Of a stretch of 46,889 nt of DNA, positions 7,795-17,473 are shown piece by piece (within the stretch, counting starts at the first letter, position 1; each line of letters starts with the position of its first letter). The notes beneath the pieces are model-generated. The model was not told the origin of the DNA. It did no database searches and worked only from the letters and a program-made list of their open reading frames with translations. This stretch comes from Paenibacillus popilliae ATCC 14706 (GTDB lineage: Bacteria; Bacillota; Bacilli; Paenibacillales; Paenibacillaceae). The position numbers and the translations under genes were made by a program. Location: NCBI RefSeq assembly GCF_000315235.1, contig NZ_BALG01000015.1:1-46889 (forward strand), written 5' to 3'.

Positions 7795-7869
7795 GGGGCA
7801 TTAGTTCAGGGGGAGAACGCTTCACTGGCAGTGAAGAGGTCAGCGGTTCGAATCCGCTATGCTCCACCA
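7795..7869 (+). tRNA. tRNA-Ala (anticodon GGC)
   Basis: Cloverleaf by eye: acceptor GGGGCAT pairs with ATGCTCC (one G-T), anticodon stem CTTCA/TGAAG with loop CTGGCAG giving anticodon GGC at 7827-7829, T arm with GGTTCGAATCC, and an encoded CCA at 7867-7869. It reads GCC/GCU alanine codons. A promoter precedes it and a terminator follows, so it is a single-gene unit. Confidence 0.95.
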
Positions 7870-7884
7870 TCATAGCTACATTCG

Positions 7885-7912
7885 AGAACATCTGAAGGAA
7901 GATGTTCTTTTT
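7885..7912 (+). terminator. Terminator of the tRNA-Ala gene
   Basis: 9-bp stem AGAACATCT/AGATGTTCT with a 6-base loop, then a T run, 16 bases after the tRNA. Confidence 0.85.
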
Positions 7913-7931
7913 GTTATGTTTGCACATAGAG

Positions 7932-7961
7932 GAACCCGCAAGGGTTCTTGGATGCGGGTTC
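7932..7961 (-). terminator. Hairpin just after nrdR
   Basis: 8-bp arms GAACCCGC and GCGGGTTC with a 14-base loop, directly next to the nrdR stop at 7963. It may work in both directions, since CTTT follows on the plus strand. Confidence 0.5.
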
Positions 7962-7962
7962 T

Positions 7963-8436
7963 TTATGGGTGCTCCCCTAATGAATTTTTGGACAGCAAGT
8001 GGGTCAGTTCCTTCATGAACATATTGATATCCTTGAATTGGCGATATACGGAAGCAAATCGCACATAGGCCACCTCATCGACCGGATACAATTGCTCCAT
8101 CACCCGCTCGCCAATAATACGGCTCTCTACTTCGGCATGAGCCGTATTCCGGAGTTGCTTCTCTACTTCGGACGCTATCATCTCCAGCCGTTCCACCGAG
8201 ACCGGCCTTTTCTCACAAGCCCTGATTAGGCCTCGCAGCATCTTGTCGCGGCTGAACTCCTCGCGGCTACCATCCTTCTTAATGACAATCAGCGGCGTCT
8301 CTTCGACCATTTCGAAGGTCGTGAACCGGCGGCTGCACAGATCGCATTCCCTTCTCCGCCGGATGGATTTGTTATCATTGGCAGGCCGGGAATCCAACAC
8401 TTTTGTACCAAGATGATCACAAAATGGACATTTCAA
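7963..8436 (-). CDS. nrdR: Transcriptional repressor NrdR of ribonucleotide reductase genes
   Basis: 157 aa from a TTG at 8436, preceded by GAGGGGAGG at 7 bases. The reading frame is open further upstream but the family begins M-K-C-P-F-C. The zinc ribbon uses C3, C6, C31 and C34; the ATP-cone domain follows (about residues 49-139, with [11 protein letters not shown]), through which dATP/ATP levels control binding to NrdR boxes. Length and motifs are standard. No nrd genes are in the window. Confidence 0.95.
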   Translation of the reverse strand: MKCPFCDHLGTKVLDSRPANDNKSIRRRRECDLCSRRFTTFEMVEETPLIVIKKDGSREEFSRDKMLRGLIRACEKRPVSVERLEMIASEVEKQLRNTAHAEVESRIIGERVMEQLYPVDEVAYVRFASVYRQFKDINMFMKELTHLLSKNSLGEHP

Positions 8437-8558
8437 ATGGTGTTCCTCCCCTCTTCCCGATTGAACTCGGATGTAATAGCAAATGCCAGGCGTTACCTGT
8501 AATGAACTTACCGAGAATGCACACAATACAATTACCAAGCGCAAGGAGGTGAATAGAT

Positions 8559-8780
8559 GTGGGCCAAAACAACCGTTCCAGCAACAACCTGGTTGTACCT
8601 CAAGCAACTGCAGCTCTCGAGCAAATGAAGTTCGAGATCGCTCAAGAATTAGGCATTGCCATTCCACAAGACGGATACTACGGCAACATGGCAACCCGTG
8701 ACACCGGCTCGATCGGGGGATACATCACGAAGCGCCTGGTACAAATCGCAGAGCAACAACTCGCAGGACAATTTAAATAA
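8559..8780 (+). CDS. Alpha/beta-type small acid-soluble spore protein
   Basis: 73 aa from a GTG at 8559 with AAGGAGG about 10 bases upstream; an overlapping ATG at 8557 is out of frame. It coats and protects DNA in the dormant spore. Typical features: K-F-E-I-A (the site cut by the germination protease GPR), [16 protein letters not shown] and a C-terminal [11 protein letters not shown]. Expected to be expressed from sigma-G in the forespore, but I did not find a convincing consensus. Confidence 0.95.
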   Translation: MGQNNRSSNNLVVPQATAALEQMKFEIAQELGIAIPQDGYYGNMATRDTGSIGGYITKRLVQIAEQQLAGQFK

Positions 8781-8789
8781 GGAATTGCG

Positions 8790-8829
8790 AGCATCGGAGC
8801 AAGCCGGCAACCCCGGATTGTCCGATGCT
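8790..8829 (+). terminator. Hairpin after the SASP gene
   Basis: Arms AGCATCGGA (8790-8798) and TCCGATGCT (8821-8829) with a GC-rich loop; tail TATTCATTTC is only partly T-rich. Confidence 0.55.
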
Positions 8830-8939
8830 TATTCATTTCATCCCACATACATCCTCATATTATCATAATAATGGATTACGCGCTGGACGTACAGCTTAAC
8901 GAGCAACACGCTTTTTCCGCATCAGATTCATGATTCGGT

Positions 8940-9536
8940 TCATAGCAAGCCTTTCTGAAGCAAGAGTTGTTCCACCTGCTGCCGAGTCTCTTCCATTCCC
9001 TTACTATTATCGATGACGAAATCTGCCCGTTCCCGCTTCATTTCAATATCCCATTGGGAGAGAAGCCGTTCGAACGCTTCCGCTTCGGTCCATCCGTCCC
9101 GCCGTATCAAGCGCTCCAATTGAATCGCTTTCGGGATGTAAACAACAACGATCTCCTCGAACCGATCAGTCAAACCGGACTCGTACAACAGCGGGACATC
9201 CACCACGACAAGGGATTGCGGATGCTCTTTCTCCAGCCGGCGCATCTGCGTCATCATCTCATGCCGGATGGCGGGGTGGGTAATCTCCTCAAGCGCCTTC
9301 CGCTCGGCGGCATCGGAAAAGACAACGTTGGCAAGCCGCTTGCGTTCAAGTGAGCCGTCCGGCAGCAGCATGTCCGCTCCGAACCGATCCGCGATCTGAT
9401 CTAAGACGGAACTGCCAGGAAGCACGATCTCCCTGGCAATCCTATCAGCATCAACAAGTAGAGCACCCCGTTCCACGAGCAGACGGGAGACGGTGCTTTT
9501 ACCCGACGCAATCCCGCCGGTTAATCCGATGTTCAT
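8940..9536 (-). CDS. coaE: Dephospho-CoA kinase
   Basis: Last step of coenzyme A synthesis: ATP-dependent phosphorylation of dephospho-CoA. 198 aa, the normal size. P-loop G-L-T-G-G-I-A-S-G-K-S-T at residues 4-15, then D-A-D-R-I-A-R-E, and the V-V-D-V-P-L-L-Y-E-S-G-L lid/substrate region. GAGGTGA lies before the ATG. It follows ytaF and mutM as in Bacillus and is probably in the same operon. Confidence 0.95.
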   Translation of the reverse strand: MNIGLTGGIASGKSTVSRLLVERGALLVDADRIAREIVLPGSSVLDQIADRFGADMLLPDGSLERKRLANVVFSDAAERKALEEITHPAIRHEMMTQMRRLEKEHPQSLVVVDVPLLYESGLTDRFEEIVVVYIPKAIQLERLIRRDGWTEAEAFERLLSQWDIEMKRERADFVIDNSKGMEETRQQVEQLLLQKGLL

Positions 9537-9566
9537 GCCTTCACCTCATTTATTTGCCTGCCTGCA

Positions 9567-10277
9567 TTAAGATATCAATTTTAACATCCCCATCAACATT
9601 AACAACAATCCTGGAATGAATGATATTTTCTGAATCCAGCGCTTGTGCGAGAACTTCATTCCCAGATGCATGCCTGCCCGCAAAAAGGCGCCGCTGAATA
9701 ACGCGATCACAAGAGCCGTCAGCAAAGACGGATAGCCTAGCAGGGATGCCCCGATCCCTCCGCCGAACGCATCAAGGGACAACGCGGCTCCGAGCCATGC
9801 CGCTTCGGCGGCGCTAATGCTTCCCGAGCGGTCGATATCGGCAGCGGAAGGCGTCTTCAATATTTGAATGACTAGGCCGAGGCGGCGCAACTGGATGCGG
9901 ATCAGCGGCTTCGATTCCGCCCGGCCGATCCATTCCTTCAGCTCCTGCGGAGGAATCGGCTTCATACCGCCACTCCGGCTTCGGCTCGCTTCCGTCGTAT
10001 CCTCCCTCTTTCGAAGCAACTGGATGATCGCCCAGGCCCCGATCGCAATCAGGATAACCGATCCGGACCAATGGGCGGCAGCCAGAGATACGTACCGCAC
10101 CAGGAGTCCTCCGGCCTGCATCGCCAGCCAGATGAACAATCCGGAGCATATCGAAATGATCACGATCGAAAATATCGGAATGCTTACGCGACGCAGTCCG
10201 TAATTCATTCCAACTCCGAAGCTGTCAAGGCTCAGTGCAAACGCCAAGACGAACATGGACGCTGCTTGCATTAGCAT
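9567..10277 (-). CDS. ytaF: Sporulation membrane protein YtaF (MntP-like fold)
   Basis: 236 aa from the ATG at 10277, which has GGAGGG 6 bases upstream; upstream codons in the same frame are not family-like. Multi-helix membrane protein with two related halves: F-A-L-S-L-D-S-F-G-V-G-M near the start and A-L-S-L-D-A-F-G-G-G-I-G-A in the second half, the internal repeat of the MntP/YtaF family. A charged loop (about residues 108-165) separates the halves. Family members are needed for efficient sporulation; the exact role is unknown. Position between mutM and coaE matches B. subtilis. Confidence 0.9.
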   Translation of the reverse strand: MLMQAASMFVLAFALSLDSFGVGMNYGLRRVSIPIFSIVIISICSGLFIWLAMQAGGLLVRYVSLAAAHWSGSVILIAIGAWAIIQLLRKREDTTEASRSRSGGMKPIPPQELKEWIGRAESKPLIRIQLRRLGLVIQILKTPSAADIDRSGSISAAEAAWLGAALSLDAFGGGIGASLLGYPSLLTALVIALFSGAFLRAGMHLGMKFSHKRWIQKISFIPGLLLMLMGMLKLIS

Positions 10278-10375
10278 CACATTCCCTCCCTGCTCGGCGA
10301 GAACCGGCCGCGCATCGGCACGGGCTTCCCGCCGGTATACCCTATCATATGGGCAACAGCGGAGAGGGGTGAATG

Positions 10376-11218
10376 CTAATTGGCCTGTTGGGAATGCTTC
10401 TGGCAGCGCGGACAAAAATGCGTGCCCCTGCCACCGACAACGCTCTTTTCAATGATTTGGCCGCAGCAGATGCACGGCTCACCTTGGCGACCGTACATTT
10501 GAAGCTGATGCTGGAACATTCCAATTTCTCCCTGCCCATTGACATAGGATTTGATTGAGGAGCCTCCGGCCTCGATCGCCTCGGTCAACGTGGCGACAAT
10601 GGCTTCATGCAAACGGACGTATTCCGCGTCGGTCAGCTCGTTCGCCGGCCGCAACGGATGGATACCTGCCCGGAACAGCGCTTCATCCACATAAATATTC
10701 CCGATGCCTGCCACGACATGCTGATTGAGAAGCACCGGCTTAATGAAGCTGCGGCGCTTGCGCAGCAAGGCAATCAGCACATCGGGCGTGAACTGTTCCG
10801 AAAGCGGCTCTACCCCCAGCTTCTGTAGCGGCGGCATGCTCCATTCCTCGCCGCGCCGGAACAGATGCATTGTGCCGAACTGGCGCACGTCCTTGTACCG
10901 CAGCTCGCTGCCGTCCGTCAAATGGAAGATAACGTGGGTATGCTTCTCCACCGGCTCCCCTGTCTGGAACAGGCCGTAGCGCCCTTCCATTCGCAGATGG
11001 GATACCAGCGTCAGCCCGTCCAGCAAAATGCGGAGGAACTTGCCCCGCCGCTCCACTTGTTCAATCGTATGTCCGCTCAATGCGTCGCAGAACTCTTCTA
11101 TATTCGCTGGACGCTGGATGATGCGGGGGAGCGTAACGGTCACACGCTCGATCGTCTTTCCCGCTGCCAGCGTATGTAATGTCCTCTTGACCGTCTCCAC
11201 TTCCGGCAATTCCGGCAT
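10376..11218 (-). CDS. mutM: Formamidopyrimidine-DNA glycosylase
   Basis: Removes 8-oxoguanine and other oxidised purines and nicks the abasic site. 280 aa from the ATG at 11218 (GAGGTGA 6 bases upstream), which places the catalytic Pro2-Glu3 in M-P-E-L-P-E-V-E. A helix-two-turn-helix region (V-A-G-I-G-N-I-Y-V-D-E-A-L) and C-terminal zinc finger C-x2-C...C-x2-C (C-I-C-C-G...F-C-P-R-C) are intact. It directly follows polA, forming a DNA repair unit. Confidence 0.95.
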   Translation of the reverse strand: MPELPEVETVKRTLHTLAAGKTIERVTVTLPRIIQRPANIEEFCDALSGHTIEQVERRGKFLRILLDGLTLVSHLRMEGRYGLFQTGEPVEKHTHVIFHLTDGSELRYKDVRQFGTMHLFRRGEEWSMPPLQKLGVEPLSEQFTPDVLIALLRKRRSFIKPVLLNQHVVAGIGNIYVDEALFRAGIHPLRPANELTDAEYVRLHEAIVATLTEAIEAGGSSIKSYVNGQGEIGMFQHQLQMYGRQGEPCICCGQIIEKSVVGGRGTHFCPRCQKHSQQAN

Positions 11219-11281
11219 GTCAATCACCTCTTGTTGTCCATGATACCGAATAACGTCCTCCTGCAGAGTACGGGTCTCGAT

Positions 11282-13951
11282 TTACTTCGCTTCGTACCAA
11301 TTGCTGCCAGAGCTTACATCGGCGCGAAGCGGCACATCGAGCTTCAAAGCCGCTTCCATGACTTCCGGCACCAGCTTCTTCATCGTGTCCACTTCATCCT
11401 CCGGCACCTCGAACACCAATTCGTCGTGAACCTGAAGCAGCATCCGGCTCTTCATGCCTCTCTCCTTGAGCAACGCATCCATATGGACCATCGCCAGCTT
11501 GATAATATCCGCAGCGGTGCCTTGGATCGGCGTATTCATCGCCGTCCGTTCCGCGAACGAACGAAGATTGTAGTTCGATGCGTTGATATCCTTGAGATAT
11601 CGTCTGCGCTCGAGCAGCGTCGTGACGTAGCCGTCTTGGCGCGCCTGCTTGACAATATCGTCCATATATTGACGAACACCGCGGAACACATGGAAGTACT
11701 GATCAATGAACGCGGCCGCCTCCTTACGCGTAATATGCAGGTTCTGAGACAGCCCGTAGTCGCTGATGCCATACACGATGCCGAAGTTGACGGCCTTCGC
11801 CTGGCGGCGCATATTGGAATCGACCTGGTCGGCGGCGACACCGAATACGTTCATCGCGGTCTTCGTATGAATGTCCATATCGTGGATGAACGCTTCTTTC
11901 AGTTTGTCATCGCCAGAGATATGGGCCAGAACGCGCAGCTCGATCTGGGAATAGTCCGCCGCGACAATGTGCCAGCCCGGCTCCGAAGGCACGAATGCCA
12001 GGCGGATTTGCCGTCCTTCTTCGATCCGGATCGGAATATTTTGAAGATTCGGATACTGGCTGCTCAGGCGGCCCGTCGCCGCAATCGTCTGACGGTAATA
12101 GGTATGGACCTTGCCCGTGCTCGCGCGCACTTCCTTAAGCAGCCCATCAATATAGGTAGACTGCAGCTTCGTCATCTGCCGGTAGAGCAAGATAAGTGGA
12201 ATGATGTCATGGTACGGCTCCAGCTTCTCCAGCACCTCGGCATCGGTCGAATATCCCGTCTTCGTCTTCTTGATGACCGGCAAGCCCAGCTTATCGAACA
12301 GAATCTCACCCAACTGCTTCGGCGATCCGATGTTGAATTCGGAACCAGCCAGCTCGTAGATGCGCGCCATCGTCTCCTCGATCTGCTGCTTGAAGTTCGT
12401 GCCCAAGTCGTGGAGACTCTGCTTGTTCACCCGAATGCCCGTCTTCTCCATCTGTGCCAGCACCTTGGACAGCGGCAGCTCCAGATCATAATACAGCCGG
12501 TTCATCTCCTGCTCTTGCAGCGCCTTCTCTATCACCGGCTTCAGAAGCCGGACGAGCTTCGCCTTGCGAGCCGCATGCTGCGCGACAAGCGTCTTCTCCG
12601 GCACCTTGAATTTGGCGCCTTTGCCGTATACGGCGTCATTATCCTGCGAGGAAGGCAGACCGTACTTCACCGCGACGGCCTGCAGCGTAGCCGAAGCATC
12701 CTCCGGATTGAGGAGGTAGGCTGCGAGGTGGACGTCGAAGACGGCTCCTTCCAGTGGAACTCCCGCCCAATGAAGCACCAGCTCGTTATAGTGGAGATCG
12801 CAACCGCTTTTTGGACGCTGCCCGTCTCCCAGCCACGCCCGCAGCTTGGCTGCTTCTTCGCTCTGCAATTCATCTGCCGTCACATACCAACACTCTTCCT
12901 CCGTCCCTACGAGCAGGCCGATGAGCTGTGCCTGATGCGGATTGTCGCCATGGGCTTCCACAATCAGCACGTCAGCAGCGGCGAGCGTCTCATTCAGCCC
13001 AGCCCATCGGCCTTCCCCGGCCAGACGGACATTGAGGCTCTCTGCGGAGAACGATTCATCGACGGCGGCAGGCTTGGCTTCTCCACCAACACCGGATTTT
13101 TCAAGCCGTTGGATAACGGATTTGAACTCAAGCTTACCGAGCACCGGCAACGTCTCCGCTTGCAAGCCGTCGTACTTCATCCGTTCCGGCGGCAAATCAA
13201 GCGGAACCTCCCGGAAAATGGTGGCCAGGCGCTTGCTCATCCGGGCATCTTCCGCATGATTGATCAGATTTTCCTTCATCTTGCCCTTTAGCTCACTCAC
13301 ATGCTCCAGCACGCTCTCGACACTAGAATACTGATGCAGCAGCTTCAATGCCGTCTTCTCGCCAATCCCCGGAACGCCCGGAATATTATCAGAGGTGTCA
13401 CCCATCAATCCTTTCAGATCGATAATCTGTTCTGGCTTCAATCCGTACTTCTCTTCTATCTCGGCCAGCGTATACTTCTCTACCTCTGACACGCCCTTGC
13501 GCGTAAGCAGCACGGACACGTGCCCGGAAGCGAGCTGAAGCATATCCTTGTCCCCAGTGACGACGAACATGGTCTGTCCCGCTTCATCCGCCTTGCGTGT
13601 CATCGTGCCGATGATATCATCCGCCTCGTAGCCCGCAAGCTCGAAATGGGCGATGCCCATCGCCGTCAGCAGCTCCTTCAGCAGTGGAAACTGCTCGGAC
13701 AGTTCAGGCGGCGTCTTTTCCCGGCCACCCTTGTAATCCTGATAGTCGTCATGGCGGAACGTCTCCTTGCCCGCGTCAAATGCGACCAGCATATGAGTCG
13801 GCTGCTCCTCCTCCAATATGCGAAGCAGCATCTGCGTAAAGCCGAACACGGCATTCGTATGTAAACCTTGCGAGTTCGTCAACGGTGGCATCGCAAAAAA
13901 AGCACGATAAATAATGCTATTGCCGTCGATGACGATCCATTTTTCCTTCAT
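11282..13951 (-). CDS. polA: DNA polymerase I
   Basis: 889 aa. Domains in order: 5-prime nuclease (about 1-290, with A-F-D-A-G-K and G-Y-E-A-D-D), a degenerate 3-5 exonuclease fold (about 305-480), and family A polymerase (about 500-889). Polymerase motifs are intact: A (D-Y-S-Q-I-E-L-R), B (R-R-Q-A-K-A-V-N-F-G-I-V-Y-G) and C (V-H-D-E-L-V, at 841). The exonuclease domain lacks the D-x-E metal site (V-E-A-H-G there), as in Geobacillus Pol I, so it should not proofread. Fills gaps in repair and replaces Okazaki RNA primers. GAGGTG precedes the ATG; mutM follows 63 bases later. Confidence 0.96.
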   Translation of the reverse strand: MKEKWIVIDGNSIIYRAFFAMPPLTNSQGLHTNAVFGFTQMLLRILEEEQPTHMLVAFDAGKETFRHDDYQDYKGGREKTPPELSEQFPLLKELLTAMGIAHFELAGYEADDIIGTMTRKADEAGQTMFVVTGDKDMLQLASGHVSVLLTRKGVSEVEKYTLAEIEEKYGLKPEQIIDLKGLMGDTSDNIPGVPGIGEKTALKLLHQYSSVESVLEHVSELKGKMKENLINHAEDARMSKRLATIFREVPLDLPPERMKYDGLQAETLPVLGKLEFKSVIQRLEKSGVGGEAKPAAVDESFSAESLNVRLAGEGRWAGLNETLAAADVLIVEAHGDNPHQAQLIGLLVGTEEECWYVTADELQSEEAAKLRAWLGDGQRPKSGCDLHYNELVLHWAGVPLEGAVFDVHLAAYLLNPEDASATLQAVAVKYGLPSSQDNDAVYGKGAKFKVPEKTLVAQHAARKAKLVRLLKPVIEKALQEQEMNRLYYDLELPLSKVLAQMEKTGIRVNKQSLHDLGTNFKQQIEETMARIYELAGSEFNIGSPKQLGEILFDKLGLPVIKKTKTGYSTDAEVLEKLEPYHDIIPLILLYRQMTKLQSTYIDGLLKEVRASTGKVHTYYRQTIAATGRLSSQYPNLQNIPIRIEEGRQIRLAFVPSEPGWHIVAADYSQIELRVLAHISGDDKLKEAFIHDMDIHTKTAMNVFGVAADQVDSNMRRQAKAVNFGIVYGISDYGLSQNLHITRKEAAAFIDQYFHVFRGVRQYMDDIVKQARQDGYVTTLLERRRYLKDINASNYNLRSFAERTAMNTPIQGTAADIIKLAMVHMDALLKERGMKSRMLLQVHDELVFEVPEDEVDTMKKLVPEVMEAALKLDVPLRADVSSGSNWYEAK

Positions 13952-14100
13952 TAAAATAACACCTCAATCCCGTCTCATGCTTTCATGATAGCATAGCGCA
14001 AACCCGAATAGGAAATCGAATATAGCCATGGCACGATGATAGGAAGCCCCATGATCCTGTCTTACATGAATCACCACGTACGTTACGCCTGGAGCAAATA

Positions 14101-14134
14101 GGAAAACCGCCCGGATTCAGCTCCAGACGGTTCC
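14101..14134 (-). terminator. Terminator of the pst-phoU operon
   Basis: 10-bp stem (AACCGTCTGG with CCGGGCGGTT on the minus strand, with one G-T pair) and an 8-base loop, then TTCCTATTT, 12 bases after the phoU stop. Confidence 0.75.
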
Positions 14135-14145
14135 TGTAGAGGGCA

Positions 14146-14805
14146 TCAACGATTCAGCTCAGGACGTTCGTTGGTGACGAGATAGACGACCGATTCGCCG
14201 ATATTGGTGGCATGATCAGCAATCCGTTCGATATAGCGGCCGACGAAGGCAAGCAGCATCACCTGGGAGGCGTTATGCGGATTTTCGAGCACATAGCTGA
14301 GCAGTTCGCGGAATATTTGACTGTACAGCTGATCGACTTGATCATCGTCCTTCGCCATTTTGTAGGCCAGATGGATATCTTCCTGCACATAGGCCCGAAT
14401 CGAATCGATAATCATCTGCTGGACAATCTCCGCCATGCGCGGCAGGTCGATGTGCGGCTTCATCAGCATCTGGCCTTCCATCCGGAGTACGACCTTAGCG
14501 ATGTCGATGGACAGATCGCCCATCCGTTCCAGATCGCTGGAGATGCGGAAGGAGACTAGGATATGCCGCAGATCTTTGGCGACCGGCTGCTGTGTCAATA
14601 TCAGCTTCGAACCCAGCTCAATAATCTGATCCTCCATCCGGTTCAGAAGCGGATCCTCGTTAATGATGGCCCGGGCTCGCTCCGCATCCATCGTTTTCAA
14701 CGATTCTATCGATTCGAATAGCGCGCGCTCCACATGGCTCCCCATTTGTTCGAGCAGGCGGCTGAGCTCATCCAACCCCAGATCGAATTCCCTGCGCTTA
14801 ATCAT
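14146..14805 (-). CDS. phoU: Phosphate signalling regulator PhoU
   Basis: 219 aa, two three-helix bundles with the conserved metal-binding E/D-x3-D-x-A-x-N patterns (R-I-S-S-D-L-E-R-M-G-D-L-S-I-D-I-A near 90-106 and Y-I-E-R-I-A-D-H-A-T-N-I-G-E near 190-204). In many bacteria PhoU links the Pst transporter to the sensor PhoR and limits phosphate uptake. Last gene of the pst cluster, 18 bases after pstB. B. subtilis lacks this arrangement, but it is common in Paenibacillus and clostridia. Confidence 0.92.
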   Translation of the reverse strand: MIKRREFDLGLDELSRLLEQMGSHVERALFESIESLKTMDAERARAIINEDPLLNRMEDQIIELGSKLILTQQPVAKDLRHILVSFRISSDLERMGDLSIDIAKVVLRMEGQMLMKPHIDLPRMAEIVQQMIIDSIRAYVQEDIHLAYKMAKDDDQVDQLYSQIFRELLSYVLENPHNASQVMLLAFVGRYIERIADHATNIGESVVYLVTNERPELNR

Positions 14806-14823
14806 CCTGGTTTCCTCTCCTTT

Positions 14824-15624
14824 TTAGCCGAAGCGTCCCGTAATATATTCTTCCGTCCGCTTGTCGCTCGGATTGGAGAACAGCGTCTCCGTCTGATCGA
14901 ACTCAACCACTTCCCCATTGAGGAAAAAGACGGTCTGATCCGACACGCGGGCGGCTTGATGCATATTGTGCGTGACCATGACAATCGTATATTGATGCTT
15001 CAGTTCCTGTGCCAGTTCCTCAATCTTCAACGTCGAGATCGGATCCAGCGCGGATGTCGCTTCATCCATCAGCAGAATCTCGGGATTCACCGCCAACGCG
15101 CGCGCAATGCAGAGGCGCTGCTGCTGCCCCCCGGACAGACTGAATGCCGACCGCTTCAAATAATCTTTCACTTCATCCCACAACACGGCGGAACGCAGGC
15201 TCTGCTCGACGATCTCATCCAGCTTCGCCTTATTGCGAATGCCATGAAGCCGCGGGCCATACGCAATATTGTCATATATTGATTTCGGAAAAGGGTTCGG
15301 CTGCTGAAAGACCATACCTACTTTTTTGCGCAGCGTCTCCACATCGACTTCATTGCTGTAAATAGGGGTACCGGCAATCTCTATCCGCCCCTCGATGCGC
15401 GTGCCGGCAATCATATCGTTCATTCGATTCAGCGTCCGCAGCAGCGTCGACTTGCCACAGCCGGAAGGGCCGATGAACGCGGTAACCGCCTTCTCGGGAA
15501 TCGTCATCGACACGTTCTTGAGCGCGTGGTAGGTGCCGTAATACAAATTCAAGCCGTCTATGTTAATGATAGGTTTCAATTCCGGCACGGTTGCCGTATT
15601 CCATATTGTCGCCACCGTCGTCAT
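14824..15624 (-). CDS. pstB: Phosphate ABC transporter ATP-binding protein PstB
   Basis: 266 aa. Walker [10 protein letters not shown] at 52-60, Q-loop F-Q-Q-P-N-P-F-P, signature L-S-G-G-Q-Q-Q-R at 163-170, Walker B I-L-L-M-D-E at 183-188, switch His in [21 protein letters not shown] is specific to PstB. Drives high-affinity phosphate import with PstC and PstA. 12 bases after pstA. Confidence 0.96.
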   Translation of the reverse strand: MTTVATIWNTATVPELKPIINIDGLNLYYGTYHALKNVSMTIPEKAVTAFIGPSGCGKSTLLRTLNRMNDMIAGTRIEGRIEIAGTPIYSNEVDVETLRKKVGMVFQQPNPFPKSIYDNIAYGPRLHGIRNKAKLDEIVEQSLRSAVLWDEVKDYLKRSAFSLSGGQQQRLCIARALAVNPEILLMDEATSALDPISTLKIEELAQELKHQYTIVMVTHNMHQAARVSDQTVFFLNGEVVEFDQTETLFSNPSDKRTEEYITGRFG

Positions 15625-15636
15625 ACGATCGTCTCC

Positions 15637-16512
15637 TTATCTGTTCTTCTGATATTTGTTGCGCAACAGCACGGCTGACAGGTTCATCAGGATGAGCAGC
15701 GCCAGCAACACGATAATGCCCGCTGCGGCCAACTCATGGAACGCCAGTTGCGGCCGCGATACCCAATTGAAAATCTGGATTGGCATAACGGTGAACTGAT
15801 CCAACAGGCTATTCGGGAGAAAGGCGACGAACGTCAAGGCGCCGATCATAATGAGCGGCGCGGTCTCGCCGATCGCCCGGGATAAGGCCAGGATGACGCC
15901 GGTCAAAATGCCGGAGAGGGCCGATGGCATGACCGAACGGGAGACCGTCTGCCATTTCGTCGCGCCGAGAGCGAATGAAGCGTCGCGCCGCGTCTTCGGA
16001 ACCGCCCGAATCGCCTCCTGGGCGGATACGATAATAATGGGAAGCACGAGCAAGGTCATCGTGAGCGCTCCAGAGAGCAGACTGCGCTCAAGCCCCATGC
16101 CGCGCACGAATATCGTCAGCCCGAGAATTCCGTATACGATGGATGGAACGCCGGCCAATGTGCTGATGTTCATCTGGATGAACCGGGTAAGCGCGTTCTT
16201 CTTCGCGTATTCCTCCAGATAAATGGCCGCCCCTACGCCAACAATGAACGAGATGGGCGCCATGATGAGCACCATATAAATCGAACCGACAATCGCCGAC
16301 TTCATCCCGGCAGCGGCAGGCCGGCGGGACGGGTAGTTCGTGAACAAATCAACATTGAGACGGGACAGGCCGTCCATCATAATGTTCACGAGCAGCGCCA
16401 TAAGCGCGACGATCCCGATCAATGTAGCGATAACAAAAAGAATGTGAAGGCAATAATCGATTTTCCGCCGGGTGCCGATCTGCTTGCGGTTCGCGTCCTG
16501 TAACATCGCCAT
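15637..16512 (-). CDS. pstA: Phosphate ABC transporter permease PstA
   Basis: 291 aa, six predicted membrane helices. The inner-membrane EAA-type loop is visible as F-A-L-G-A-T-K-W-Q-T-V-S-R-S-V-M-P-S-A-L-S-G-I-L-T-G. The start at 16512 lies 3 bases after the pstC stop, with GGAGG 11 bases upstream, so translation is probably coupled. Confidence 0.95.
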   Translation of the reverse strand: MAMLQDANRKQIGTRRKIDYCLHILFVIATLIGIVALMALLVNIMMDGLSRLNVDLFTNYPSRRPAAAGMKSAIVGSIYMVLIMAPISFIVGVGAAIYLEEYAKKNALTRFIQMNISTLAGVPSIVYGILGLTIFVRGMGLERSLLSGALTMTLLVLPIIIVSAQEAIRAVPKTRRDASFALGATKWQTVSRSVMPSALSGILTGVILALSRAIGETAPLIMIGALTFVAFLPNSLLDQFTVMPIQIFNWVSRPQLAFHELAAAGIIVLLALLILMNLSAVLLRNKYQKNR

Positions 16513-16515
16513 CTG

Positions 16516-17442
16516 TCAATATTCCTCCCTAAACCGACGTGCAACCCAAAGTGCCAATATATTGAGCAGGAACGTAATGATGAACAACGTCATGCCGACG
16601 GCGAAAATCGTACCGTATTCAATGGATCCATGCGGCGTGTCGCCCAAGCTGACTTGAACGATGTACGCCGTCATCGTCTGAATGCTGTCCAGTGGATTCA
16701 GCGTCAACTGCGGAGTCGCCCCTGCGGCTACCGATACAATCATCGTCTCGCCGATTGCCCGCGAGAAGGCCAGCACGCCGGAGGAGACAATGCCAGACAA
16801 TGCGGCCGGCACGACAATCTTGAGCGCCACCTCGAAGCGCGTGGCCCCAAGAGCGTAGGCGCCATCGCGCAGGCTGCGCGGCACCGCGGTCATCGCGTCC
16901 TCGCTCAAGGAGGAGACCATCGGAATAATCATGATGCCGACAACGATTCCGGCGCTGAGCGCATTGAAGACGCCTGCGCTCGGGAAGATCTCGCGGATGA
17001 TCGGCGTGACGAAGGTCAGAGCGAAATAGCCGTATACAATGGTCGGCACGCCGGCAAGCACTTCCAGAATCGGCTTGACGATTTTGCGGACGCGATCCGG
17101 CGCGTATTCGCTCAGATAAATAGCGCTTGCCAGCCCGATCGGGATAGCGACCAGACAGGCGATGAGCGTCACCAGCAGCGTCCCACCGATAAGCGGCAAA
17201 ATGCCGAACGCCTTCGGCTCAATTAGCGGACTCCATCGGGTGCCGAACAGGAAGTCGGCGATATTGACGTGGGAGAAGAAGCTCCACGCTTCCGAGAATA
17301 ACGTATAGACGATGCCTATTGTCGTCAGAACGGACACAGCCGCACACAGAAACAGCAGCACCGGCACAATTTTATCCGACAAATGCATTCTGCGATTACG
17401 GAACGTCAGCTTCACTTCTTGTTGCGGGGCATTCTCCTCCAT
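16516..17442 (-). CDS. pstC: Phosphate ABC transporter permease PstC
   Basis: 308 aa. Cytoplasmic N-terminus of about 25 residues, then six membrane helices. EAA loop [35 protein letters not shown] is typical of PstC. It pairs with PstA to form the phosphate channel. Confidence 0.95.
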   Translation of the reverse strand: MEENAPQQEVKLTFRNRRMHLSDKIVPVLLFLCAAVSVLTTIGIVYTLFSEAWSFFSHVNIADFLFGTRWSPLIEPKAFGILPLIGGTLLVTLIACLVAIPIGLASAIYLSEYAPDRVRKIVKPILEVLAGVPTIVYGYFALTFVTPIIREIFPSAGVFNALSAGIVVGIMIIPMVSSLSEDAMTAVPRSLRDGAYALGATRFEVALKIVVPAALSGIVSSGVLAFSRAIGETMIVSVAAGATPQLTLNPLDSIQTMTAYIVQVSLGDTPHGSIEYGTIFAVGMTLFIITFLLNILALWVARRFREEY

Positions 17443-17473
17443 ATGCTAACCTCACTTTTCGTTTCATTTCCAA

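Noticed and set aside
8499-8526. Possible sigma-G promoter of the SASP gene (GTAATG and CACAATA)
   Set aside because: Spacer is only 15 bases and the -35 match is weak.
8895-8942. 15-codon minus-strand frame overlapping the coaE stop (ATGA)
   Set aside because: Looks like translational coupling, but the peptide M-N-R-I-M-N-L-M-R-K-K is too short to assign. It could be the remnant of a lost gene after coaE; not provable from here.
11231-13291. Very long plus-strand frame (686 codons) opposite polA
   Set aside because: Shadow of the polA reading frame in GC-rich DNA; no ribosome site or family, while polA is certain.
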